From assembly GCF_017068395.1 (NCBI RefSeq), contig NZ_CP070619.1, forward strand, positions 6,076,001-6,140,000: 64,000 nucleotides of DNA, read 5' to 3'. Origin of the DNA: Rhodococcus pseudokoreensis (lineage in GTDB: Bacteria; Actinomycetota; Actinomycetes; Mycobacteriales; Mycobacteriaceae). A program made the position numbers and the translations under genes. Position 1 is the first letter of the stretch; every line of letters begins with the position of its first letter. The notes beneath the pieces were generated by a model. That model searched no databases and was not told where the DNA came from. It saw only the letters and a list, made by a program, of their open reading frames with translations. Positions 48,928 to 56,612 of the stretch are shown here, piece after piece.

Positions 48928-50151
48928 TTATGTGTACCAGGTGGGTTCGGGAAGTTCGCCGGTCAGCAGGTGGCCGCCCACCTCGCGCCGCTTGTACGCG
49001 ACGGGATCGTGCAGGGTGTGCGTCCTCACGTTCCGCCAGAAGATGTCGAGGCCCACCCTGTTGGACGTGGCACGCGCACCGGTCAGTTCGAACACCTTGG
49101 TGCCGATCTCGAGGGCGACGTCGGCGGCGCGGATCTTGGCGGCGGCGATGCGGACGGCGAGATCCCCGCGCGCCTGTTCAGTGAGGTTCTCCCGCGCGTC
49201 GTGCAGCACCGCGTTCGCCTCGCGGTTCACCTGATCGACGAACGCCTCCGCCGCCCACAGCTTCGACTGCAGGTCGCCGTAGCCCTCGCGCAGGTACCAC
49301 TCGTCGGTCGCCAGTTCCTTGTCGTCGCCGCCGTACGGCCACGGACGGGTCCGGGTCCGGGTGTATTCGGCCGCGGTGTCCAGTGCGCCGCGGGCGATGC
49401 CGACGTAGAAGTTGGCGAACACGATCTCGAGCGCGGGGAAATTCAGCGTGTTGTAGACGAGCGGCTGGAACTCCTTGTCCACGAACCCGGCTGCGCCCGA
49501 CCAGTCCACCTCGACGTCGTTGATCTCGACCGAGCCGGAGTCGGTGAGGCGTTGCCCGAGATTGTCCCAGTCACCGCGGAACACGATGCCGTCCTGCGCC
49601 GTCGGCACGATCGCGAACACGTGCGTGGCCGTGCCCTCGATGATGCCCTCGAGCACGGTGAGGTCGGTGGCGCGGCCGCCCGTCGAGAACGACTTCACCC
49701 CGTTGTAGACGAGCGTGTCGCCGCGGTCGACGATCGTGAGGTCGGTGTCGCGCGGGTTGACCGCCCCGCCGAACAGGAAGCGGTTGCTGGTGTACAACTC
49801 CTCGACGGCCCCGATCTGCGGTTCGGTGCCCACGAGTCGCACGGCCCACGCCCACAGGTAGTGGTAGCCGAGCAGCTGTCCGATGGAGCCGTCGCCGCGC
49901 GCGATCTCGCGGACCACCCGGTAGGCGGTCTCCCACGGCTGTCCGGCGCCACCGAATTCGGCGGGCCCGAGCAGGGTGACGAGCCCGCTGTCCTTGAGGA
50001 GCCGGACCTCCTCGAACGGTGCGTTGCCGGCGCGGTCGCGTTCGACGGCGTCGCGAGCGAGGATCGCGCTCACCTCACGCGCACGCGCGATCCAGCCGTC
50101 GGCGGTGGCCGGGGCGTCCGACCAGATCTTCTCTTCGGTGATGACGGTCAT
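48928..50151 (-). CDS. DszC-like flavin monooxygenase, copy 2
   Basis: 407 aa, same family as the neighbours. Landmarks are 'GLVTLLGPAEFGGAGQPWET', 'GVKSFSTGGRATDLTVLEG', 'WDNLGQRLTDSGSVEI' and the end motif 'IFWRNVRTHTLHDPVAYKRR'. Among the three copies, this one is most like the sulfide/sulfoxide monooxygenase DszC in its 'NFYVGIARGALDTAAEYTR' active-site helix; that comparison is from memory of the family. The ATG overlaps the stop of copy 3 by 4 bp. FMNH2 must come from a separate reductase; none is encoded in this window. Confidence 0.87.
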   Translation of the reverse strand: MTVITEEKIWSDAPATADGWIARAREVSAILARDAVERDRAGNAPFEEVRLLKDSGLVTLLGPAEFGGAGQPWETAYRVVREIARGDGSIGQLLGYHYLWAWAVRLVGTEPQIGAVEELYTSNRFLFGGAVNPRDTDLTIVDRGDTLVYNGVKSFSTGGRATDLTVLEGIIEGTATHVFAIVPTAQDGIVFRGDWDNLGQRLTDSGSVEINDVEVDWSGAAGFVDKEFQPLVYNTLNFPALEIVFANFYVGIARGALDTAAEYTRTRTRPWPYGGDDKELATDEWYLREGYGDLQSKLWAAEAFVDQVNREANAVLHDARENLTEQARGDLAVRIAAAKIRAADVALEIGTKVFELTGARATSNRVGLDIFWRNVRTHTLHDPVAYKRREVGGHLLTGELPEPTWYT

Positions 50152-51413
50152 GCCTTGTCTCCCTCTGCGGTCGGTGCGGTGCCGATGGCCCACACGTAGA
50201 CGGGTTCGGTTCCGTTGATCTCGTAGTCGCCGACCACCTTGGCCTTGAACACCACGGGGTTGTGGCTGGCGACCGTGCGTGCATTCCTCCAGAAGCGGTC
50301 GAGGTCCCAGTCGCGGCTCACCCCGGACGCGCCGAGCGCGTCGAAAATCTTGGCGGTGGCGGGGACGACGAGCGCGGTGGCGGAGATCTGGCCCTGCGCC
50401 GACGCGATCTCGGCGGCGATGTTGGCGGATTTCTCCTCGTCCGGGCTGCCGGTGAACGCGGCCTCGTACGCCCACTGGGCGGGTTCCGCCGCGTGCAGTG
50501 CGATCGCCTCGGCGGCGTGCGCGGCGGCCGACACCTCGCCCACCACCTGCTGGATCTGCGCGTCCTGCGCGTAGGTGGGGGCGTTGCCGTGGCTGAACGT
50601 GCGGGTGCGGGCCGTCACCCGGCGGGCGATCGCGTCCGTCGCCGCCCTCGCGATGCCCGCGAGCGTCGCGAGGTGGAACAACTGGTAGAACGCCGTCTGA
50701 TACTTGAACCGGGTGGAGAAGTCGAAGATGTTCTCCGGCTGGACGATCGCGTTCTCGTACGTCGACGTACCGGAGCCGGTGGTCTGCTGGCCGAAACCGT
50801 TCCAGTCGTCGCTGTGTGTGACGGCCGGCTGGCGTGCCTCGACCGCGGCGATCACGAACGCACCGGTGTCGGTGCGCTGCGAGTACAGGTCGATCCAGTC
50901 GGCGAAGATCGAACCGGTGCTGTAGTACTTCGTCCCGTTCGCGAAGAAATGGGCCTCACCGGGGACGGGGGACACCTTGGTGTTCGCCTCACCGAGCGGG
51001 ACGTCGCCGATCTCGGTCCACGCGTTGCCGACCAGCTGACCGTCCGCGAATCTCCGAAGCCACGTGTCCCGCTCGGGACCGTCGGCGGCCACCAGCCGGT
51101 CCTCGACGAACGCGAAATGTCCGCGCAGCGCCTGCGTGATGTTGGAATCCGCTGCGGACAGTTCGACGAGCAGCCGGAACAGCTGGGGGATGCTCGCGCC
51201 CGACCCGCCGTCGGATCGCGGCACGCGCACCGCCCCGAAACCGGCCTTCTTCAGGGCGTCGATCTGCTCATAGGGGAGGACGTGGTCGCGTTCGCGTTCC
51301 ACCACACCGTCCGCGATGTCCGCGAAGAGGGGACGGAACCTGGCGGCGAGCGTGTCGTAGTCGGTCTCGCTCGCGATGGGTTGTGCAGCTCTTCTTTCCT
51401 GTACGGCTGTCAT
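50148..51413 (-). CDS. DszC/SfnB-like flavin monooxygenase, copy 3 (first gene of operon)
   Basis: 421 aa. Family landmarks: 'KKAGFGAVRVPRSDGGSGAS', 'GTKYYSTGSIFADWIDLYSQ', 'WNGFGQQTTGSGTSTYEN' and the final 'RFWRNARTVASHNPVVFKAK', where the usual H-T-L-H-D becomes V-A-S-H-N. The C-terminal extension 'GTEPVYVWAIG' is longer than in copies 1 and 2. The ATG at 51413 gives the natural family start and opens divergently from SfnG across 100 bp, a shared regulatory region likely controlled by sulfur supply. I see no clear CysB- or SfnR-type site there. Confidence 0.87.
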   Translation of the reverse strand: MTAVQERRAAQPIASETDYDTLAARFRPLFADIADGVVERERDHVLPYEQIDALKKAGFGAVRVPRSDGGSGASIPQLFRLLVELSAADSNITQALRGHFAFVEDRLVAADGPERDTWLRRFADGQLVGNAWTEIGDVPLGEANTKVSPVPGEAHFFANGTKYYSTGSIFADWIDLYSQRTDTGAFVIAAVEARQPAVTHSDDWNGFGQQTTGSGTSTYENAIVQPENIFDFSTRFKYQTAFYQLFHLATLAGIARAATDAIARRVTARTRTFSHGNAPTYAQDAQIQQVVGEVSAAAHAAEAIALHAAEPAQWAYEAAFTGSPDEEKSANIAAEIASAQGQISATALVVPATAKIFDALGASGVSRDWDLDRFWRNARTVASHNPVVFKAKVVGDYEINGTEPVYVWAIGTAPTAEGDKA

Positions 51414-51513
51414 GCCGTCGAACCTCACACGGTCCCGCGGGCCGGGTGAAGGGTTGGACGCGCGCTGATTGGAAGGGTGGGCGTCGGCCGGGCGGTCGGG
51501 TTCCATGCTGGGT

Positions 51514-52629
51514 ATGTCAACCGAACACATCGCTGAGCAGATCAAGTTCGCCTACTGGGTGCCCAACGTCAGTGGCGGGCTGGTCACGTCCGACATCGAA
51601 CAGCGCACCAGCTGGGACTACGAGTACAACAAGAAACTCGCCCAGACCGCCGAGAACAACGGGTTCGAGTACGCGCTCAGCCAGGTCCGGTACGAGGCCA
51701 GCTACGGGGCCGAATTCCAGCACGAGTCGACGAGCTTCAGCCTCGCGCTCCTGCTCGCCACCGAGCGGCTGAAGGTGATCGCCGCGGTCCACCCCGGCCT
51801 GTGGCAGCCCGCCGTGCTGGCGAAACTGGGAGCCACGGCCGACCACCTGTCCAACGGCCGGTTCGCGGTCAACGTCGTGAGCGGCTGGTTCAAGGACGAA
51901 TTCACCCACCTCGGGGAGCCGTGGCTCGAACACGACGAGCGGTACCGGCGCAGCGCCGAATTCCTGCAGGTGCTCCGCAAGATCTGGACCGAGGACGACG
52001 TCGATTTCCGCGGCGATTTCTACCGCATCCACGACTTCACCCTGAAGCCGAAACCGCTCAACACCCCCGACCGTCCCAACCCGGAACTGTTCCAGGGCGG
52101 CAACTCCGCCGCCGCCCGGCAGAACGCGGGCCGCTACTCCGACTGGTACTTCAGCAACGGCAAGGACTACGACGGCGTCACCGAGCAGATCGACGACGTG
52201 CGGCGGGTGGCGCGCGAGCACGACCGGGAGGTGAAGTTCGGGCTCAACGGTTTCATCATCGCCCGCGACACCGAGAAGGAAGCCCGCGACACCCTCCGCG
52301 AAATCATCGAGAAGGCCAACAAGCCTGCGGTCGAGGGATTCCGGTCCGCCGTCCAGCAGGCGGGGGCGTCGACCGCCGACAAGTCGGGGATGTGGGCGGA
52401 CTCCACGTTCGAGGATCTCGTCCAGTACAACGACGGATTCCGCACGCAGCTGATCGGGACGCCGGAGCAGGTCGCCGAGCGCATCGTCGAATACCGCCGT
52501 CGCGGAGTCGACCTCATCCTGGGCGGATTCCTGCACTTCCAGGAGGAGATCGAATACTTCGGCGCCAACGTCCTGCCGCTGGTCCGCGAACTCGAGGCTT
52601 CCGAGAGGCTCGCACCCGTGAGTGGTTAA
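51514..52629 (+). CDS. sfnG: Dimethylsulfone monooxygenase (FMNH2-dependent)
   Basis: 371-aa LLM-class flavin monooxygenase. It converts dimethylsulfone to methanesulfinate and formaldehyde, as known for SfnG. Diagnostic parts are 'KFAYWVPNVSGGLVTSDIEQ' at the start, 'YEASYGAEFQHESTSF', 'VIAAVHPGLWQPAVLAKLGA' and 'NVVSGWFKDEFTHLGEPWLE'. Length is normal. The ATG at 51514 is preferred; an ATG 9 bp upstream is possible. Divergent from the DszC-like operon. The last codons and TAA stop lie inside the first arm of hairpin repeat copy B. Confidence 0.92.
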   Translation: MSTEHIAEQIKFAYWVPNVSGGLVTSDIEQRTSWDYEYNKKLAQTAENNGFEYALSQVRYEASYGAEFQHESTSFSLALLLATERLKVIAAVHPGLWQPAVLAKLGATADHLSNGRFAVNVVSGWFKDEFTHLGEPWLEHDERYRRSAEFLQVLRKIWTEDDVDFRGDFYRIHDFTLKPKPLNTPDRPNPELFQGGNSAAARQNAGRYSDWYFSNGKDYDGVTEQIDDVRRVAREHDREVKFGLNGFIIARDTEKEARDTLREIIEKANKPAVEGFRSAVQQAGASTADKSGMWADSTFEDLVQYNDGFRTQLIGTPEQVAERIVEYRRRGVDLILGGFLHFQEEIEYFGANVLPLVRELEASERLAPVSG

Positions 52630-52673
52630 GGAGTCCAGGGACTCGCTAACCACGCACGGGCGGCGGAGCCGCC
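52618..52673. repeat. Dispersed hairpin repeat, copy B (two-way terminator)
   Basis: GTGAGTGGTTAA (52618-52629) pairs with CTAACCACGCAC (52646-52657) with two mismatches; inner arms GAGTCC/GGACTC follow. The GGCGGC-GGA-GCCGCC mini-hairpin comes next, as in copy A. It starts inside the sfnG coding end and finishes at the stop of the convergent FAD dehydrogenase gene. Near-identity to copy A in unrelated gene contexts marks it as a repeat family rather than a chance structure. Confidence 0.8.
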
Positions 52674-54322
52674 TACCGGGCCAGCGCGCGACCTGCGGCC
52701 CGGCCGGAGAAGATGCAGCCGCCGAGGAACGTGCCCTCGAGCGCGCTGTACCCGTGGACGCCGCCGCCACCGAATCCGGCGACCTCACCGGCGGCGTAGA
52801 GACCCTCGAACGGGGTGCCGTCGGGCCGGATCACCTGCGAGTCCAGGTTGGTCTCGAGGCCGCCGAGGGTCTTGCGGGTGAGCAGGTGCAGCCGGACCGC
52901 GATCAGGGGACCGTTCTTGGGGTCGAGCAACTCGTGCGGGCTCACGACGCGGGTGATCTTGTCGGCCAGCAGGTTCCGGGCGTTGCGGATCGCCATCACC
53001 TGGAAGTCCTTGGTGTAGGCGTTCTTCACCTCCCGATCGCGGGCCACGATCTCGCGCTCGAGGTCCTCGTACTTCAGCGGTGCGTCGGGGGTGAGGGCGT
53101 TCATGCCGTCGACGAGGTCGCGGAGGTTGTCGCGGACGACGAAGTCGGCGCCGTGCTGCTTGAACGCCTCGACGGGACCGGGGGCGCCCTTCTTGAGTCG
53201 TTCGGCGAGCAGTCTGAAATCGCGGCCGGTGATGTCGGGGTTCTGCTCGGACCCCGACAGCGCGAACTCCTTCTCGATGATCTTCTGGTCGAGGACGAAC
53301 CACGTGTGGTGGTGGCCGCTGTTCACGATGTGCTCGAGGGTGCCCATGGTGTCGAAACCGGGGAAGTTGGGGCTGGGCAGGCGGGTGCCGTTGCCGTCGA
53401 ACCACATCGACGACGGGCCGGGAATGATACGGATGCCGTGGTTGGGCCAGATCGGGTCCCAGTTCTGGATGCCCTCGGTGTAGTGCCACATGCGGTCACG
53501 GTTGACGATGTTGCCGCCGGCGTTCTCGGTGATTTCGAGCATGCGGCCGTCGACGTGCGCGGGGACGCCGGCGAGCATGTTCTCGGGGGCCTTGCCGAGT
53601 CGTGCGGGCCAATTCTTCTTGACCAGTTCGGGGTTGCCGCCGATGCCGCCGGACGTGACGACCACGGCCTGCGCGGAGAATTCGAACTCCCCGACCGCGG
53701 TTCGTGAACTCTTCACACCGCGCGCCTCGGTGGACGGTTCGAGGACAGTGCCACGCACACCGGTGGCGGCGCCGTTGGTGACGACGATCTCGTCGACCTG
53801 GTGGCGATGCTTGAACGTGACGAGTCCCCGCTTCGACGCGGCGACGACACGGGTGAGGAAGACCTCGACGACGCCCGGGCCGGTGCCCCACGTGATGTGG
53901 AAGCGGGGAACGGAATTGCCCTGTCCGAGAGCGGATCCGCGGCCGCGTTCGGCCCACCCGACGTTCGGCATCAACCGCAGTCCGAGGTCGTGGAGGTACT
54001 GCCGCTTCTCGCCGGCCGCGAATTCGACGTACGCCTGCGCCCACAACCGCGGCCACTGGTCTTCGCGCTCGCGGTCGAAGGCGGCGGTGCCCATCCAGTC
54101 CTGGATCGCCAGTTCGTACGAGTCCTTGATGCCGAGGCGCCGCTGTTCGGGGCTGTCGACGAGGAACAGTCCGCCGAGCGACCAGAAGGCCTGGCCGCCC
54201 AGATTCGCCGAACTCTCCTGGTCGACGACGAGGACCTTCCGGCCTGCCTTGACCATCTCGTAGGTGGCGACGAGCCCGGCCAGTCCGGCGCCGACGACGA
54301 TCACATCAGCCTGTTCGGTCAC
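52673..54322 (-). CDS. FAD-binding dehydrogenase (KstD/fumarate reductase flavoprotein family, COG3573)
   Basis: 549 aa. FAD dinucleotide motif 'VIVVGAGLAGLVATYEMVKA' (8-27) followed by 'KVLVVDQESSANLGGQAFWS'. C-terminal FAD closure is 'GLYAAGEVAGFGGGGVHGYS'. The middle cap domain ('WHYTEGIQNWDPIWPNHGIR') differs from succinate dehydrogenases and from KstD, so the substrate is unknown; a 1,2-desaturase or fumarate-reductase-like reaction is expected. Its start overlaps the end of the TetR gene by 17 bp, so the two form an operon. Not obviously part of sulfur metabolism despite its place between SfnG and SsuD. Confidence 0.87.
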   Translation of the reverse strand: MTEQADVIVVGAGLAGLVATYEMVKAGRKVLVVDQESSANLGGQAFWSLGGLFLVDSPEQRRLGIKDSYELAIQDWMGTAAFDREREDQWPRLWAQAYVEFAAGEKRQYLHDLGLRLMPNVGWAERGRGSALGQGNSVPRFHITWGTGPGVVEVFLTRVVAASKRGLVTFKHRHQVDEIVVTNGAATGVRGTVLEPSTEARGVKSSRTAVGEFEFSAQAVVVTSGGIGGNPELVKKNWPARLGKAPENMLAGVPAHVDGRMLEITENAGGNIVNRDRMWHYTEGIQNWDPIWPNHGIRIIPGPSSMWFDGNGTRLPSPNFPGFDTMGTLEHIVNSGHHHTWFVLDQKIIEKEFALSGSEQNPDITGRDFRLLAERLKKGAPGPVEAFKQHGADFVVRDNLRDLVDGMNALTPDAPLKYEDLEREIVARDREVKNAYTKDFQVMAIRNARNLLADKITRVVSPHELLDPKNGPLIAVRLHLLTRKTLGGLETNLDSQVIRPDGTPFEGLYAAGEVAGFGGGGVHGYSALEGTFLGGCIFSGRAAGRALAR

Positions 54323-55025
54323 GAGGACCCCTCTTTCCGGTGTGTGTGGGTGTGGGTGGTGTCGGTTCGGTGTAGGCGGCCACGACGCGGGTGAACAGTT
54401 CGACGCGCAGTTCCCGGGCGGCCGCGTTCTCGTCTTCGATGAGGCACTGGACGCTGGTGCCGTCGTGCAGGGCCACGAGCGCGCGGCCGAGCACCCGGGG
54501 ATCGCCGTCGATGCGGCGCCCGAGTCGGTGCAGGGCTGTCTCGAGGATCGGCACGATGGTGTCGAGAATGGTGTGCTCGCGGGCTGCGAGGGCTTTCTTC
54601 AGTGACGGGTTGCGCAGGGCGTGGGCGGTGAATTCCGCGTTGATCCGGTACCACTGGTCGTCGACGGGGACGACGTCGAGCACCAGTGCGGTGCCGGAGC
54701 GCAGCTTTTCGGCGGGCGAGAGCCCGGAGAGGTCGATGCTCGACGAGTCGGCGGCCTGCCGGATGTGCGCGAGCATCGCGCTGGAGCGCTGTTCCCACAT
54801 GGCGAAGAACATTTCGTCCAGCGACGCGAAGTTGGAGTAGAAGGCGCCGCGCGTGTACCCGCCGCGTTCGCAGATCTGCTCGACCGTCGACCGTCCGAAG
54901 CCGTTTTCGGCGAACACCTCGACGGCGGCGTCGAGCAGTCGCTGCCGGGTCTGGCCGCGCCGTTTCGTCACCCTTCGGGGTGTGTCGGTGGCAGGCTCGG
55001 AGGAGCGGGCCGGTGACGTCGGCAT
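54306..55025 (-). CDS. TetR-family regulator of the FAD dehydrogenase unit
   Basis: 239 aa. HTH at about residues 22-70: 'RQRLLDAAVEVFAENGFGRS', 'VEQICERGGYTRGAFYSNFA'. GGAGGAGAGG directly before the ATG. A long unstructured Pro/Thr tail (about 220-239) overlaps the next gene's start. Two palindromes lie 34-67 bp upstream of the start, so autoregulation of the TetR-dehydrogenase operon is likely. Ligand unknown. Confidence 0.9.
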   Translation of the reverse strand: MPTSPARSSEPATDTPRRVTKRRGQTRQRLLDAAVEVFAENGFGRSTVEQICERGGYTRGAFYSNFASLDEMFFAMWEQRSSAMLAHIRQAADSSSIDLSGLSPAEKLRSGTALVLDVVPVDDQWYRINAEFTAHALRNPSLKKALAAREHTILDTIVPILETALHRLGRRIDGDPRVLGRALVALHDGTSVQCLIEDENAAARELRVELFTRVVAAYTEPTPPTPTHTGKRGPRDRTG

Positions 55026-55058
55026 GGCCTCTCCTCCGATCGGGTCGACAGCAACCGT

Positions 55059-55092
55059 CGATACACTAGCGTATCGGATACACCGGTGTATC
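55059..55092. promoter_or_regulatory. Adjacent TetR operator palindromes
   Basis: GATACACCGGTGTATC (55077-55092) is a perfect 16-bp palindrome. The adjoining CGATACACTAGCGTATCG (55059-55076) has the same arms with one imperfect pair. Start-to-start distance of the GATAC cores is 17 bp, putting two dimers on nearly opposite faces in a tight side-by-side array upstream of the TetR gene. Confidence 0.75.
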
Positions 55093-55131
55093 GAACTCGG
55101 TCAGCGCAGCCCGCTCGGCGAGGTCGGCGGT

Positions 55132-55162
55132 CTCAGAGGTAGAGGCGCCTCAGAGGTAGAGG
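55132..55162. repeat. Short tandem duplication at the MHS transporter 3' end
   Basis: CTCAGAGGTAGAGG occurs at 55132-55145 and again at 55149-55162, period 17. The inner copy contains the last codons and stop (…LYL-stop) of the transporter; the outer copy is a non-coding echo just past the stop. Looks like a slippage duplication without effect on the protein. Confidence 0.7.
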
Positions 55163-56475
55163 TCCTGCTTCCGGATCAGGGCGGTCGCCACGACGCTGAC
55201 GACCGAGGTGGCGACGAGGTACCCGCAGGCCAGCCAGGGGGTACCGCCCGCCGCGGCGATCAGGGCGGTGAGGATCATCGGCGTGATGCCGGAGGCGTAG
55301 ATCCCGGAGAACTGGTACACGACGGACAGTCCGGTGTAGCGAATCTCGGTGGGGTAGAGGCTCGCGTACAGCGTGCCCTGCGCACCGTAGAAGAGGGCGT
55401 GGACGACGCCGAACACGAGCACCATCGCCACGCCGAACAGGACCAGATTCTCCGTCCCGAACAGGGCGAACGCAGGAAAGACCGCGAGTCCGTAGGCCCC
55501 GATCCCGATGAGGTAGATCCGCTTGGCGCCATACCGGTCGACGAGCAGTCCGGAGAACGGCAGGAGCACCGCCATGACCGTCGCGGCGACGGTGACGACG
55601 AGGAGGACCGGGATCTTGGCGAACTCCAGATTCTTGGTGGCATATGTGATCGCGAAGACGCCCCACGTGTTGAACGCGGCGCCTTCACCCCACCGGGAGA
55701 GCAGGCCGAGGATGCTGCCGCGGCGGACCCGGCCGCGGAACACGTCCTTCAGCGGAGCGGAGGAGCGCTTCTCGAGGTCGTGCACCTCCTGGAACGCCGG
55801 AGTCTCCTCGACCTTCAGCCGGACCACGAATCCGACGAACACGAGAATCAGGCTGAGCAGGAACGCGATTCGCCAGCCGTACGTCAGGAACTGGGCGTCG
55901 TCGAAGATCGTCTGCAACGCGGCGAAGACGCCGGTGCCCAGCGCGAGTCCCAGTGCCAGACCGATCTGAGGGATGCTGCCGAAGATGCCGCGTCTCTTCG
56001 CGGGACTGTGTTCGACGGCGAGGAGCACGGCGCCCGCCCATTCACCGCCCAGCGCGAATCCCTGCAGGACGCGGAGCAGGAGGAGCAGCACCGGCGCGAT
56101 CACCCCGACCTGCGCGGCGGTCGGCAGCACACCCATCAGGGCGGTGGCGATGCCCATGATGAACATGGTGAGCGCGAGCGTCTTCTTCCGTCCGATGCGG
56201 TCGCCGATGTGGCCGAAGACGACTCCGCCGATCGGCCGGACCACGAAACCGACCGCGAACGTGGCGAACGCCAGCATGGTGCCGACGAACGAACTCTGAT
56301 CAGGGAAGAACAGCTGGTTGAACACCAGGCTGGCGGCTGTGGCGTAGAGAAAGAAGTCGTACCACTCGACTGTCGTACCCAGCAGGCTGGCGGCGACGAC
56401 GGTGCGGAGCCGCTTGCGCCGCTCGAGGTCGGATTCCGGTGTGGACGTGTACGGGGCGTCGGACAGCGTAGTCAT
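55150..56475 (-). CDS. MFS transporter, metabolite:H+ symporter (MHS) family
   Basis: 441 aa with 12 helices. MHS signatures are 'TTVEWYDFFLYATAASLVF' in TM1, 'GHIGDRIGRKKTLALT' between TM2 and TM3, and 'VLQGFALGGEWAGAVLLA' in TM4. The TM8-9 loop 'DRYGAKRIYLIG' is the second copy of the motif. The ATG at 56475 gives the usual leader; the frame is open upstream with low-quality sequence. Substrate probably a carboxylate or a sulfonated compound; its place next to SsuD (divergent, 137 bp) makes a sulfonate attractive but unproven. Its 3' end carries a 17-bp duplication. Confidence 0.87.
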   Translation of the reverse strand: MTTLSDAPYTSTPESDLERRKRLRTVVAASLLGTTVEWYDFFLYATAASLVFNQLFFPDQSSFVGTMLAFATFAVGFVVRPIGGVVFGHIGDRIGRKKTLALTMFIMGIATALMGVLPTAAQVGVIAPVLLLLLRVLQGFALGGEWAGAVLLAVEHSPAKRRGIFGSIPQIGLALGLALGTGVFAALQTIFDDAQFLTYGWRIAFLLSLILVFVGFVVRLKVEETPAFQEVHDLEKRSSAPLKDVFRGRVRRGSILGLLSRWGEGAAFNTWGVFAITYATKNLEFAKIPVLLVVTVAATVMAVLLPFSGLLVDRYGAKRIYLIGIGAYGLAVFPAFALFGTENLVLFGVAMVLVFGVVHALFYGAQGTLYASLYPTEIRYTGLSVVYQFSGIYASGITPMILTALIAAAGGTPWLACGYLVATSVVSVVATALIRKQDLYL

Positions 56476-56612
56476 AACGGGGGGCGACGCTAACGCCGTT
56501 CGGGCCGGCGCCGCACCCCTCCGAATCACGGTGATCGAAACCCTCGCGCCCCGGCGCCGCTGTTGATGAACTGGCCTGCCCTGCCCATCTGTCGTCGACA
56601 AGAGGATCGCGC

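Noticed and set aside
51414..51513. Sulfur-regulator binding site between sfnG and the DszC-like operon
   Set aside because: Expected from function, but I see no convincing dyad in the 100 bp.
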